Assembly: GCA_963920705.1 (NCBI GenBank)
Contig: CAWUCO010000202.1
Span: forward strand, 150,001-214,000
DNA length: 64,000 nt
Direction of reading: 5' to 3'
From: Odiellus spinosus
Lineage: Eukaryota > Arthropoda > Arachnida > Opiliones > Phalangiidae
How positions within the stretch are numbered: the stretch's first letter is position 1; every line of letters starts with the position of its first letter. A model generated the notes under the pieces. It worked only from the letters and a program-made list of their open reading frames with translations. It ran no database searches and was not told the origin of the DNA. The translations under genes were made by a program, and so were the position numbers. Positions 33,661-47,600 of the stretch are shown piece after piece.

Positions 33661-36600
33661 ATTCGAATCGTGTTTTTCGAATCGTGCTTTTCGAATCGTG
33701 TTTTTCGAATCGTGTTTTTCGAATCGTGTTTTTCCCATCCTGTTTTTCGCATCTTGTTTTTCGCATCCTGTTTTTCGCATCTTGTTTTTCGCATCCTGTT
33801 TTTCGCTTCCTGTTTTCGCCTCCTGTTTTTCGAATTCTGTTTTTCGAATCCTGTTTTTCGAATCGTGTTTTACGAATTGTGTTTTTCGAATGTGGTTTTT
33901 CGAATCGGGTTTTTCGAATCGGGTTTTTCGAATCGTGTTTTTCGAATCGTGTTTTTCGAATCGTGACTTTCGAATCGGTTTTTTTCGAATTGTGTTTTGC
34001 GAATCGTGTTTTTCGAATTGTGTTTTGCGAATCGTGTTTTGCAAATCGTGTTTTGCGAATCGTGTTTTGCGAATCGTGTTTTGCGAATCGTGTTTTTCGA
34101 ATCGTGTTTTTCGAATCGTGTTTTTCGAATCGTGTTTTTCGAATCGTGTTTTTCGAATCGTGATTTTCGAATCGTTATTTTCGAATCGTGTTTTTCGAAT
34201 CCTGTTTTTCGTATCCTGTTTTCGAATCGTGTTTTTCGAATCGTGTTTTTCGAATCGTGTTTTTCGAATCGTGTTTTTCGAATCATGTTTTTCGAATCGG
34301 GTTTTTCGAATCGTGTTTTTCGAATCGTGTTTTTCCCATCCTATTTTTCGAATCGTGTTTTTCCCATCCTGTTTTTCGCATCCTGTTTATCGCATCCTGT
34401 TTTTCGCATCTTGTTTTTCGCATCCTGTTTTTCGCTTCCTGTTTTCGCCTCCTATTTTTCGCATCCTGTTTTTCGAATCCTGTTTTTCGAATCCTGTTTT
34501 TCGAATCGTGTTTTACGAATTGTGTTTTTCGAATGTGGTTTTTCGAATCGGGTTTTTCGAATCGGGTTTTTCGAATCGTGTTTTTCGAATCGTGTTTTTC
34601 GAATCGTGACTTTCGAATCGGTTTTTTTCGAATTGTGTTTTGCGAATCGTGTTTTTCGAATTGTGTTTTGCGAATCGTGTTTTGCAAATCGTGTTTTGCG
34701 AATCGTGTTTTGCGAATCGTGTTTTGCGAATCGTGTTTTTCGAATCGTGTTTTTCGAATCGTGTTTTTCGAATCGTGTTTTTCGAATCGTGTTTTTCGAA
34801 TCGTGATTTTCGAATCGTTATTTTCGAATCGTGTTTTTCGAATCCTGTTTTTCGAATCCTGTTTTTCGAATCATGTTTTTCGAGTCGTGTTTTTCGTATC
34901 CTGTTTTCGAATCGTGTTTTTCGAATCGTGTTTTTCGAATCGTGTTTTTCGAATCGTGTTTTTCGAATCATGTTTTTCGAATCGGGTTTTTCGAATCGTG
35001 TTTTTCGAATCGTGTTTTTCCCATCCTATTTTTCGAATCGTGTTTTTCCCATCCTGTTTTTCGCATCCTGTTTATCGCATCCTGTTTTTCGCATCTTGTT
35101 TTTCGCATCCTGTTTTTCGCTTCCTGTTTTCGCCTCCTATTTTTCGCATCCTGTTTTTCGAATCCTGTTTTTCGAATCCTGTTTTTCGAATCGTGTTTTA
35201 CGAATTGTGTTTTTCGAATGTGGTTTTTCGAATCGGGTTTTTCGAATCGGGTTTTTCGAATCGTGTTTTTCGAATCGTGTTTTTCGAATCGTGACTTTCG
35301 AATCGTGTTTTTCGAATTGTGTTTTGCGAATCGTGTTTTTCGAATTGTGTTTTGCGAATCGTGTTTTGCGAATCGTGTTTTGCGAATCGTGTTTTGCGAA
35401 TCGTGTTTTTCGAATTGTGTTTTGCGAATCGTGTTTTGCGAATCGTGTTTTGCGAATCGTGTTTTGCGAATCGTGTTTTGCGAATCGTGTTTTGCGAATC
35501 GATTTTTTCGAATCGTGTTCTTCGAATCGTGTTTTTCGAATCGTGTTTTTCGAATCGTGTTTTTCGAATCGTGTTTTTCGAATCGTGTTTTTCGAATCGT
35601 GTTTTTGAATCGTGTTTTTCGAATCGTGATTTTCGAATCGTGATTTTCGAATCGGGTTTTTCGAATCGTGTTTTTCGAATCGTGTTTTTCGAATCTTTTT
35701 TTTCGAATCGTGTTTTTCGAATCGTGATTTTCGAATCGTGATTTTCGAATCGGGTTTTTCGAATCGGGTTTTTCGAATCGGGTTTTACGAATCGTGTTTT
35801 TCGAATCGGGTTTTTCGAATCGAAATTCTTGAATCGTGTTTTCGAATCGTGTTTTTCGAATCGTGTTTTTCGAACCATGTTTTTCGAATCGTGTTTTGCG
35901 AATCGTGTTATGCGAATCGTGTTTTTCGAATCGTGTTTTTCGAATCGTGTTTTTCGAATCGTTTTTTTCGAATCGTGTTTTTCGAATCGTGCTTTTCGAA
36001 TCGTGTTTTTCGAATCGTGTTTTTCCCATCCTGTTTTTCGAATCGTGTTTTTCCCATCCTGTTTTTCGCATCCTGTTTTTCGCATCCTGTTTTTCGCATC
36101 CTGTTTTTCGCATCTTGTTTTTCGCATCCTGTTTTTCGCTTCCTGTTTTCGCCTCCTATTTTTCGCATCCTGTTTTTCGAATCCTGTTTTTCGAATCCTG
36201 TTTTTCGAATCGTGTTTTACGAATTGTGTTTTTCGAATGTGGTTTTTCGAATCGGGTTTTTCGAATCGTGTTTTTCGAATCGTGTTTTTCGAATCGTGAC
36301 TTTCGAATCGTGTTTTTCGAATTGTGTTTTGCGAATCGTGTTTTTCGAATTGTGTTTTGCGAATCGTGTTTTGCGAATCGTGTTTTGCGAATCGTGTTTT
36401 GCGAATCGTGTTTTTCGAATCGTGTTTTTCGAATCGTGTTTTTCGAATCGTGTTTTTCGAATCGTGATTTTCGAATCGTTATTTTCGAATCGTGTTTTTC
36501 GAATCCTGTTTTTCGAATCCTGTTTTTCGAATCATGTTTTTCGAGTCGTGTTTTTCGTATCCTGTTTTCGAATCGTGTTTTTCGAATCGTGTTTTTCGAA

Positions 36601-37500
36601 TCGTGTTTTTCGAATCATGTTTTTCGAATTGGGTTTTTCGAATCGTGTTTTTCGAATCGTGTTTTTCCCATCCTATTTTTCGAATCGTGTTTTTCCCATC
36701 CTGTTTTTCGCATCCTGTTTTTCGCATCCTGTTTTTCGCATCCTGTTTTTCGCATCTTGTTTTTCGCATCCTGTTTTTCGCTTCCTGTTTTCGCCTCCTA
36801 TTTTTCGCATCCTGTTTTTCGAATCCTGTTTTTCGAATCCTGTTTTTCGAATCGTGTTTTACGAATTGTGTTTTTCGAATGTGGTTTTTCGAAACGGGTT
36901 TTTCGAATCGGGTTTTTCGAATCGTGTTTTTCGAATCGTGTTTTTCGAATCGTGACTTTCGAATCGTGTTTTGCGAATCGTGTTTTGCGAATCGTGTTTT
37001 TCGAATTGTGTTTTGCGAATCGTGTTTTGCGAATCGTGTTTTGCGAATCGTGTTTTGCGAATCGTGTTTTGCGAATCGTGTTTTGCGAATCGTGTTTTGC
37101 GAATCGTGTTTTTCGAATCGTGTTTTTCGAATCGTGTTTTTCGAATCGTGTTTTTCGAATCGTGATTTTCGAATCGTTATTTTCGAATCGTGTTTTTCGA
37201 ATCCTGTTTTTCGAATCCTGTTTTTCGAATCATGTTTTTCGAGTCGTGTTTTTCGTATCCTGTTTTCGAATCGTGTTTTTCGAATCGTGTTTTTCGAATC
37301 GTGTTTTTCGAATCATGTTTTTCGAATCGGGTTTTTCGAATCGGGTTTTTCGAATCGGGTTTTACGAATCGTGTTTTTTGAATCGGGTTTTTCGAATCGA
37401 AATTCTCGAATCGTGTTTTTCGAATCGTGTTTTTCGAATCGTGTTTTTCGAATCATGTTTTTCGAATCGTGTTTTGCGAATCGTGTTTTGCGAATCGTGT
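33661..37500 (+). repeat. satellite 2 zone A1: ~640-1,020 bp modules
   Basis: A marker of shortened units, CGCTTCCTGTTTTCGCCTCC, occurs at about 33804, 34433, 35118, 36137 and 36779 (spacings roughly 629, 685, 1,019 and 642). Each module runs in the same order: CCCATCCTG units, CGCATCCTG units, the marker, CGAATCCTG units, TTACGAATTGTG, CGAATGTGG, CGAATCGGG, then GCGAATCGTG units. Segments at 33870-34286 and 34513-34971 match at an offset of 643. Confidence 0.85.
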
Positions 37501-38690
37501 TTTTCGAATCGTTTTTTTCGAATCGTGTTTTTCGAATCGTGCTTTTTGAATCGTGTTTTTCGAATCGTGTTTTTCGAATCGTGCTTTTTGAATCGTGTTT
37601 TTCGAATCGTGTTTTTCGAATCGTGTTTTTCGAATCGTGTTTTTCGAATCGTGTTTTTCGAATCGTGTTTTTCGAATCCTGTTTTTCGAGTCCTCTTTAT
37701 GGAATCCTGTTTTTCGAATCCTGTTTTTCGAATCGGTTTTTTCGAATCGTTTTTTTCTAATCGTTTTTTTCGAATCATGTTATTCGAATCGTGCTTTTCG
37801 AATCGTGTTTTTCGAATCGTGTTTTTCGAATCGTGTTTTTCGAATCGTGTTTTTCGAATCGTGTTTTTCGAATCGTGTTTTTCGAATCGTGCTTTTTGAA
37901 TCGTGTTTTTCGAATCGTGTTTTTCGAATCGTGTTTTTCGAATCGTGTTTTTCGAATCGTGTTTTTCGAGTCCTCTTTATGGAATCCTGTTTTTCGAATC
38001 TTGTTTTTCGAATCGGTTTTTTCGAATCGGTTTTTTCGAATCGGGTTTTTCGAATCGGGTTTTTCGAATCGTGTTTTTCGAATCGTTTTTTTCGAATCGT
38101 GTTTTTCGAATCGTGTTTTTCGAATCGTGCTTTTCGAATCGTGTTTTTCGAATCGGTTTTTTCGAATCGTTTTTTTCGAATCTTGCTTTTCGAATCGTGT
38201 TTTTCGATTCGTGTTTTTCGAATCGTGTTTTTCGAATCGTGTTTTTCGAATCGTGTTTTTCGAATCCTGTTTTTCGAGTCCTCTTTATGGAATCCTGTTT
38301 TTCGAATCCTGTTTTTCGAATCGGTTTTTTCGAATCGTTTTTTTCTAATCGGTTTTTTCGAATAATGTTTTTCGAATCTTGCTTTTCGAATCGTGTTTTT
38401 CGATTCGTGTTTTTCGAATCGTGTTTTTCGAATCGTGTTTTTCGAATCGTGTTTTTCGAATCCTGTTTTTCGAATCCTGTTTTTAGAGTCCTCTTTATTG
38501 AATCCTGTTCTTCGAATCGTTTTTTTCGAATCGTGTTTTTCGAATCGTCCTTTTTGAATCGTGTTTTTCGAATCGTGTTTTTCGAATCGTGCTTTTTGAA
38601 TCGTGTTTTTCGAATCGTGCTTTTTGAATCGTGTTTTTCGAATCGTGTTTTTCGAATCGTGTTTTTCGAATCGTGTTTTTCGAACAGTGT
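37500..38690 (+). repeat. satellite 2 zone A2: TTTATGGAATCC-marked short modules
   Basis: Here the plain CGAATCGTG unit is mixed with CGAATCGTTT units and a marker CGAGTCCTCTTTATGGAATC, at about 37687, 37967 and 38275, with a variant near 38487 (spacings of about 200-310 bases). ACGCGT variants are absent. The zone ends at CGAACAGTGTTTTTCGCACC near 38685, where the next dialect begins. Confidence 0.75.
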
Positions 38691-41600
38691 TTTTCGCACC
38701 GTTTTTTTCGCGTCGTGTTTTTCTTGTCCTGTTTTTCGCGTCCTGTTTTACGCGTCCTGTTTTACGCGTCCTGTTTTTCGCGTCCTGTTTTACGCGTCCT
38801 GTTTTACGCGTCCTGTTTTACGCGTCCTGTTTTACGTGTCCTGTTTCACGCGTCCTGTTTTACGCGTCCTGTTTTTCGCGTCCTGTTTTTCGAATCCTGT
38901 TTTTCGAATCCTGTTTTTCGAATCGTGTTTTTCGAATCGTGTTTTTCGAATCGTGTTTTTCGAATCGTGACTTTCGAATCGTGTTTTGCGAATCGTGTTT
39001 TTTGAATCGTGTTTTTCGAATCGTAATTTTCGAATCGTGTTTTTCTTATCGTGTTTTTCGAATCGTATTCTACGACTCGTGTTTTTCGAATCGTGTTTTT
39101 CGAATCGTGTTTTCGAATCGTGTTTTCGAATCCTGTTTTTCGAATCGTGTTTTTCGAATCGTGTTTTTCGAATCGTGTTTTTCGAATCGTAATTTTCGAA
39201 TCGTGTTTTTCGAATCGAGTTTTTCGAGTCGTATTCTACGACTCGTGTTTTTCGAATCGTGTTTTTCGAATCGTGTTTTCGAATCGTGTTTTCGAATCCT
39301 GTTTTTCGAATCGTGTTTTTCGAATCGTAATTTTCGAATCTTTTTTTCGAATCGTGTTTTTCGAATCGTGTTTTCGAATCGTGTTTTTCGAATCGTGTTT
39401 TTTGAATCGTGTTTTTCGAACCGTGTTTTTTGAACAGTGTTTTTCGCGCCGTTTTTTTCGCGTCGTGTTTTTCGCGTCCTGTTTTTCGCGTCCTGTTTTA
39501 CGCGTCCTGTTTTACGCGTCCTGTTTTACGCGTCCTGTTTTACGCGGCCTGTTTTACGCGTCCTGTTTTACGCGTCCTGTTTTACGCGTCCTGTTTTACG
39601 ACTCCTGTTTTTCGCGTCCTGTTTTTCGCATCCTGTTTTTCGAATCCTGTTTTTCGAATACTGTTTTTCGAATCGTGTTTTTCGAATCGTTTTTCGTATC
39701 GTGTTTTTCGAATCGTGTTTTTCGAATCGTGCTTTTCGAATCGTGTTTTTCGAATCGTGTTTTTCGAATCGTGTTTTTCGAATCGTGTTTTTCGAATCGT
39801 GTTTTTCGAATCGTGTTTTTCGAATCGTGTTTTTCGAATCGTGTTTTTCGAATCGTGTTTTTCGAATCGTGTTTTTCGAATCGTGTTTTTCGAATCGTGT
39901 TTTTCGAATCCTGTTTATCGAATCCTGTTTTTCGAATCCTGTTTTTCGAGTCCTCTTTATGAAATTCTGTTTTTCGAATCCTGTTTTTCGAGTCCTCTTT
40001 ATGAAATTCTGTTTTTCGAATCCTGTTTTTCGAATACTGTTTTTCGAATCGGGTTTATCGAATCGGATTTTTCGAATCGGGTTTTCGAATCAGGTTTTTC
40101 GAATCGGGTTTTTCGAATCGGGTTTTTCGAATCGTGTTTTTCGAATCGTGTTTTTCGAATCGTGATTTTCGAATCGTGTTTTTCGAATCGTGTTTTTCGA
40201 ATCGTGATTTTCGAATCGTGTTTTTCGAATCGTGTTTTTCGAATCGTGTTTTTCGAATCGTGTTTTTCGAATCGTGTTTTTCGAATCGTATTTTTCGAAT
40301 CGTGTTTTTCGAATCGTGTTTTTGGAATCGTGGTTTTCGAATCGTGTTTTTCGAATCGTGTTTTTCGAATCGTGTTTTTCGAATCGTGTTTTTCGAATCG
40401 TGTTTTTCGAATCCTGTTTATCGAATCCTGTTTTTCGAATCCTGTTTTTCGAGTCCTCTTTATGAAATTCTGTTTTTCGAATCCTGTTTTTCGAGTCCTC
40501 TTTATGAAATTCTGTTTTTCGAATCCTGTTTTTCGAATACTGTTTTTCGAATCGGGTTTATCGAATCGGATTTTTCGAATCGGGTTTTCGAATCAGGTTT
40601 TTCGAATCGGGTTTTTCGAATCGGGTTTTTCGAATCGTGTTTTTTGAATCGTGTTTTTCGAATCTTGATTTTCGAATCGTGTTTTTCGAATCGTGATTTT
40701 CGAATCGTGTTTTTCGAATCGTGTTTTTCGAATCGTGTTTTTCGAATCGTGTTTTTCGAATCGTGTTTTTCGAATCGTATTTTTCGAATCGTGTTTTGCG
40801 AATCGTGTTTTGCGAATTGTGTTTTTCGAATCGTGTTTTACGAATCGTGTTTTTCGAATCGTGTTTTTCGAACCGTTTTTTTTCGCGTCGTGTTTTTCGC
40901 GTCCTGTTTTTCGCGTCCTGATTTACGCGTCCTGTTTTACGCGTCCTGTTTTACGCGTCCTGTTTTACGCGTCCTGTTTTACGTGTCCTGTTTTACGCGT
41001 CCTGTTTTACGCGTCCTGTCTTTCGCATCCTGTTTTTCGAATCCTGTTTTTCGAATCCTGTTTTTCGAATAGTGTTTTTCGAATCGTGTTTTTCGTAGCG
41101 TGTTTTTCGAATCGTGTTTTTCGAATCGTGCTTTTCGAATCGTGTTTTTTGAATCGTAATTTTCGAATCTTGTTTTTCGAATCGTGTTTTTCGAATCGTG
41201 TTTTTCGAATCGTGTTTTTCGAATCGTGTTTTTCGAATCGTGTTTTTCGAATCGTAATTTTCGAATCGTGTTTTTCGAGTCGTGTTTTTCGAATCGTAAT
41301 TTTCGAATCGTTTTTTTCGAATCGTGTTTTTCGAATCGTGTTTTCGAATCGTGTTTTTCGAATCGTGTTTTTCGAATCGTGTTTTTCGAATCGTGTTTTT
41401 CGAACCGTGTTCTTCGAACAGTGTTTTTCGCGCCGTTTTTTTCGCGTCGTGTTTTTCGCGTCCTGTTTTTCGCGTCCTGTTTTTCGCGTCCTGTTTTACG
41501 CGTCCTGTTTTACGCGTCCTGTTTTACGCGTCCTGTTTTACGCGTCCTGTTTTACGCGTCCTGTTTTACGCGTCCTGTTTTACGCGTCCTGTTTTACGCC

Positions 41601-44600
41601 TCCTGTTTTTCGCGTCCTGTTTTTCGCATCCTGTTTTTCGAATCCTGTTTTTCGAATACTGTTTTTCGAATCGTGTTTTTTGAATCGTTTTTCGAATCGT
41701 GTTTTTCGAATCGTGTTTTTCGAATCGTGCTTTTCGAATCGTGTTTTTTGAATCGTGTTTTTCGAATCGTGTTTTTCGAATCGTGGTTTTCGAATCGTGT
41801 TTTTCGAATCGTGTTTTTCGAATCGTGTTTTTCGAATCGTGTTTTTCGAATCGTGTTTTTCGAATCGTGTTTTTCGAATCGTGTTTTTCGAATCCTGTTT
41901 ATCGAATCCTGTTTTTCGAATCCTGTTTTTCGAGTCCTCTTTATGAAATTCTGTTTTTCGAATCCTGTTTTTCGAGTCCTCTTTATGAAATTCTATTTTT
42001 CGAATCCTGTTTTTCGAGTCCTCTTTGTGAAATTCTGTTTTTCGAATACTGTTTTTCGAATCGGGTTTATCGAATCGGATTTTTCGAATCGGGTTTTCGA
42101 ATCGGGTTTTTCGAATCGGGTTTTTCGAATCGGGTTTTTCGAATCGGGTTTTTCGAATCGTGTTTTTCGAATCGTGATTTTCGAATCGTGTTTTTCGAAT
42201 CGTGTTTTTCGAATCGTGTTTTTCGAATCGTGTTTTTCGAATCGGGTTTTTCGAATCGTATTTTTCGAATCGTGTTTTTCGAATCGTGTTTTTGGAATCG
42301 TGGTTTTCGAATCGTGTTTTTCGAATCGTGTTTTTCGAATCGTGTTTTTCGAATCCTGTTTTTCGAATCCTGTTTTTCGAGTACTCTTTATGAAATTCTG
42401 TTTTTCGAATCCTGTTTTTCGAGTCCTCTTTATGATATTCTGTTTTTCGAATCCTGTTTTTCGAATACTGTTTTTCGAAACGGGTTTATCGAATTGGATT
42501 TTTCGAATCGGGTTTTCGAATCAGGTTTTTCGAATCGGGTTTTTCGAATCGGGTTTTTCGAATCGTGTTTTTCGAATCGTGTTTTTCGAATCTTGATTTT
42601 CGAATCGTGTTTTTCGAATCGTGATTTTCGAATCGTGTTTTTCGAATCGTGTTTATCGAATCGTGTTTTTCGAATCGTGTTTTTCGAATCGTATTTTTCG
42701 AATCGTGTTTTGCGAATCGTGTTTTGCGAATTGTGTTTTTCGAATCGTGTTTTTCGAATCGTGTTTTTCGAATCGTGTTTTTCGAATCGTGTTTTTCGAA
42801 CCGTGTTTTTCGAACAGTGTTTTTCGCACCGTTTTTTTCGCGTCGTGTTTTTCGCGTCCTGTTTTTCGCGTCCTTTTTTACGCGTCCTGTTTACGCGTCC
42901 TGTTTTACGCGTCCTGTTTTACGCGTCCTGTTTTACGTGTCCTGTTTTACGCGTCCTGTTTTACGCGTCCTCTTTTTCGCATCCTGTTTTTCAAATCCTG
43001 TTTTTCGAATCCTGTTTTTCGAATCCTATTTTTCGAATCGTGTTTTTCGAATCGTGTTTTTCGAATCGTGGTTTTCGAATCGTGTTTTTCGAATCGTGTT
43101 TTTCGAATCGTGTTTTTCGAATCGTGTTTTTCGAATCGTGTTTTTCGAATCGTGTTTTTCGAATCGTGTTTTTCGAATCGTGTTTTTCGAATCCTGTTTA
43201 TCGAATCCTGTTTTTCGAATCCTGTTTTTCGAGTCCTCTTTATGAAATTCTGTTTTTCGAATCCTGTTTTTCGAGTCCTCTTTATGAAATTCTGTTTTTC
43301 GAATCCTGTTTTTCGAGTCCTCTTTGTGAAATTCTGTTTTTCGAATCCTGTTTTTCGAATACTGTTTTTCGAATCGGGTTTATCGAATCGGATTTTTCGA
43401 ATCGGGTTTTCGAATCGGGTTTTTCGAATCGGGTTTTTCGAATCGGGTTTTTCGAATCGTGTTTTTCGAATCGTGATTTTCGAATCGTGTTTTTCGAATC
43501 GTGTTTTTCGAATCGTGTTTTTCGAATCGTGTTTTTGGAATCGTGGTTTTCGAATCGTGTTTTTCGAATCGTGTTTTTCGAATCGTGTTTTTCGAATCGT
43601 GTTTTTCGAATCGTGTCTTTCGAATCGTGTTTTTCGAATCCTGTTTATCGAATCCTGTTTTTCGAATCCTGTTTTTCGAGTCCTCTTTAAGAAATTCTGT
43701 TTTTCGAATCCTGTTTTTCGAGTCCTCTTTATGATATTCTGTTTTTCGAATCCTGTTTTTCGAATACTGTTTTTCGAATCGGGTTTATCGAATCGGATTT
43801 TTCGAATCGGGTTTTCGAATCAGGTTTTTCGAATCGGGTTTTTCGAATCGGGTTTTTCGAATCGTGTTTTTCGAATCGTGTTTTTCGAATCTTGATTTTC
43901 GAATCGTGTTTTTCGAATCGTGATTTTCGAATCGTGTTTTTCGAATCGTGTTTTTCGAATCGTGTTTATCGAATCGTGTTTTTCGAATCGTGTTTTTCGA
44001 ATCGTATTTTTCGAATCGTGTTTTGCGAATCGTGTTTTGCGAATTGTGTTTTTCGAATCGTGTTTTTCGAATCGTGTTTTTCGAATCGTGTTTTTCGAAC
44101 CGTGTTTTTCGAACAGTGTTTTTCGCACCGTTTTTTTCGCGTCGTGTTTTTCGCGTCCTGTTTTTCGCGTCCTTTTTTACGCGTCCTGTTTACGCGTCCT
44201 GTTTTACGCGTCCTGTTTTACGCGTCCTGTTTTACGTGTCCTGTTTTACGCGTCCTGTTTTACGCGTCCTGTTTTTCGCATCCTATTTTTCGAATCCTGT
44301 TTTTCGAATCCTGTTTTTCGAATCCTGTTTTTCGAATCGTGTTTTTCGAAGCGTGTTTTTCGAATCGTGTTTTTCGAATCGTGCTTTTCGAATCGTGTTT
44401 TTTGAATCGTAATTTTCGAATCTTGTTTTTCGAATCGTGGTTTTCGAATCGTGTTTTTCGAATCGTGTTTTTCGAATCGTGTTTTTCGAATCGTGTTTTT
44501 CGAATCGTGTTTTTCGAATCCTGTTTATCGAATCCTGTTTTTCGAATCCTGTTTTTCGAGTCCTCTTTATGAAATTCTGTTTTTCGAATCCTGTTTTTCG

Positions 44601-47600
44601 AGTCCTCTTTATGAAATTCTGTTTTTCGAATCCTGTTTTTCGAATACTGTTTTTCGAATCGGGTTTATCGAATCGGATTTTTCGAATCGGGTTTTCGAAT
44701 CAGGTTTTTCGAATCGGGTTTTTCGAATCGGGTTTTTCGAATCGTGTTTTTCGAATCGTGTTTTTCGAATCGTGATTTTCGAATCGTGTTTTTCGAATCG
44801 TGTTTTTCGAATCGTGTTTTTCGAATCGTATTTTTCGAATCGTGTTTTTCGAATCGTGTTTTTGGAATCGTGGTTTTCGAATCGTGTTTTTCGAATCGTG
44901 TTTTTCGAATCGTGTTTTTCGAATCCTGTTTATCGAATCCTGTTTTTCGAATCCTGTTTTTCGAGTCCTCTTTATGAAATTCTGTTTTTCGAATCCTGTT
45001 TTTCGAGTCCTCTTTATGAAATTCTGTTTTTCGAATCCTGTTTTTCGAATACTGTTTTTCGAATCGGGTTTATCGAATCGGATTTTTCGAATCGGGTTTT
45101 CGAATCAGGTTTTTCGAATCGGGTTTTTCGAATCGGGTTTTTCGAATCGTGTTTTTCGAATCGTGTTTTTCGAATCTTGATTTTCGAATCGTGTTTTTCG
45201 AATCGTGATTTTCGAATCGTGTTTTTCGAATCGTGTTTTTCGAATCGTGTTTTTCGAATCGTGTTTTTCGAATCGTGTTTTTCGAATCGTATTTTTCGAA
45301 TCGTGTTTTGCGAATCGTGTTTTGCGAATTGTGTTTTTCGAATCGTGTTTTTCGAATCGTGTTTTTCGAACCGTGTTTTTCGAACAGTGTTTTTCGCACC
45401 GTTTTTTTCGCGTCGTGTTTTTCGCGTCCTGTTTTTCGCGTCCTGTTTTACGCGTCCTGTTTTACGCGTCCTGTTTTTCGCGTCCTGTTTTACGCGTCCT
45501 GTTTTACGCGTCCTGTTTTACCTGTCCTGTTTTACGTGTCCTGTTTTACGCGTCCTGTTTTACGCGTCCTGTTTTTCGCATCCTGTTTTTCGAATCCTGT
45601 TTTTCGAATCCTGTTTTTCGAATCGTGTTTTTCGAATCGTGTTTTTCGAATCGTGTTTTTCGAATCGTGTTTTTAGTATCGTGTTTTTCGAATCGTAATT
45701 TTCGAATCGTGTTTTTCGAATCGTTTTTTTCGAATCGTATTCTACGACTCGTGTTTTTCGAATCGTGTTTTTCGAATCGTGTTTTCGAATCGTGTTTTCG
45801 AATCCTGTTTTTCGAATCGTGTTTTTCGAATCGTGTTTTTCGAATCGTGTTTTTCGAATCGTAATTTTCGAATCGTGTTTTTCGAATCGTGTTTTTCGAA
45901 TCGTATTCTACGACTCGTGTTTTTCGAATCGTGTTTTTCGAATCGTGTTTTCGAATCGTGTTTTCGAATCGTGTTTTTCGAATCGTGTTTTTTGAATCGT
46001 AATTTTCGAATCGTGTTTTTCGAATCGTGTTTTTCGAATCGTAATTTTCGAATCGTGTTTTTCGAATCGTGTTTTTGAATCGTGTTTTTCGAATCGTGTT
46101 TTTCGAATCGTGTTTTTCGAACCGTGTTTTTAGAACAGTGTTTTTGGCGCCGTTTTTTTCGCGTCGTGTTTTTCGCGTCCTGTTTTTCGCATCCTGTTTT
46201 ACGCGTCCTGTTTTACGCGTCCTGTTTTACGCGTCCTGTTTTACGCGTCCTGTTTTACGCCTCCTGTTTTTCGCGTCCTGTTTTTCGCATCCTGTTTTTC
46301 GAATCCTGTTTTTCGAATCCTGTTTTTCGAATCGTGTTTTTCGAATCGTTTTTCGAATCGTGTTTTTCGAATCGTGTTTTTCGAATCGTGCTTTTCGAAT
46401 CGTGTTTTTTGAATCGTGTTTTTCGAATCGTGTTTTTCGAATCGTGGTTTTCGAATCGTGTTTTTCGAATCGTGTTTTTCGAATCGTGTTTCTCGAATCG
46501 TGTTTTTCGAATCGTGTTTTTCGAATCGTGTTTTTCGAATCCTGTTTATCGAATCCTGTTTTTCGAATCGTGTTTTTCGAATCGTGTTTTTCGAATCGTG
46601 TTTTTCGAATCCTGTTTATCGAATCCTGTTTTTCGAATCGTATTTTTCGAATCGTGTTTTGCGAATCGTGTTTTGCGAATTGTGTTTTTCGAATCGTGTT
46701 TTGCGAATCGTGGTTTTCGAATCGTGTTTTTCGAATCGTGTTTTTCGAATCGTGTTTTTCGAATCCTGTTTATCGAATCCTGTTTTTCGAATCCTGTTTT
46801 TCGAGTCCTCTTTATGAAATTCTGTTTTTCGAATCCTGTTTTTCGAGTCCTCTTTATGAAATTCTGTTTTTCGAATCCTGTTTTTCGAATACTGTTTTTC
46901 GAATCGGGTTTATCGAATCGGATTTTTCGAATCGGGTTTTCGAATCAGGTTTTTCGAATCGGGTTTTTCGAATCGGGTTTTTCGAATCGTGTTTTTCGAA
47001 TCGTGTTTTTCGAATCTTGATTTTCGAATCGTGTTTTTCGAATCGTGATTTTCGAATCGTGTTTTTCGAATCGTGTTTTTCGAATCGTGTTTTTCGAATC
47101 GTGTTTTTCGAATCGTGTTTTTCGAATCGTATTTTTCGAATCGTGTTTTGCGAATCGTGTTTTGCGAATTGTGTTTTTCGAATCGTGTTTTTCGAATCGT
47201 GTTTTTCGAATCGTGTTTTTCGAACCGTGTTTTTCGAACAGTGTTTTTCGCACCGTTTTTTTCGCGTCGTGTTTTTCGCGTCCTGTTTTTCGCGTCCTGT
47301 TTTACGCGTCCTGTTTTACGCGTCCTGTTTTTCGCGTCCTGTTTTACGCGTCCTGTTTTACGCGTCCTGTTTTACGTGTCCTGTTTTACGTGTCCTGTTT
47401 TACGTGTCCTGTTTTACGCGTCCTGTTTTACGCGTCCTGTTTTTCGCATCCTGTTTTTCGAATCCTGTTTTTCGAATCCTGTTTTTCGAATCGTGTTTTT
47501 CGAATCCTGTTTTTCGAATCCTGTTTTTCGAATCCTGTTTTTCGAATCGTGTTTTTCGAATCGTGTTTTTCGAATCGTGTTTTTCGAATCGTGTTTTTCG

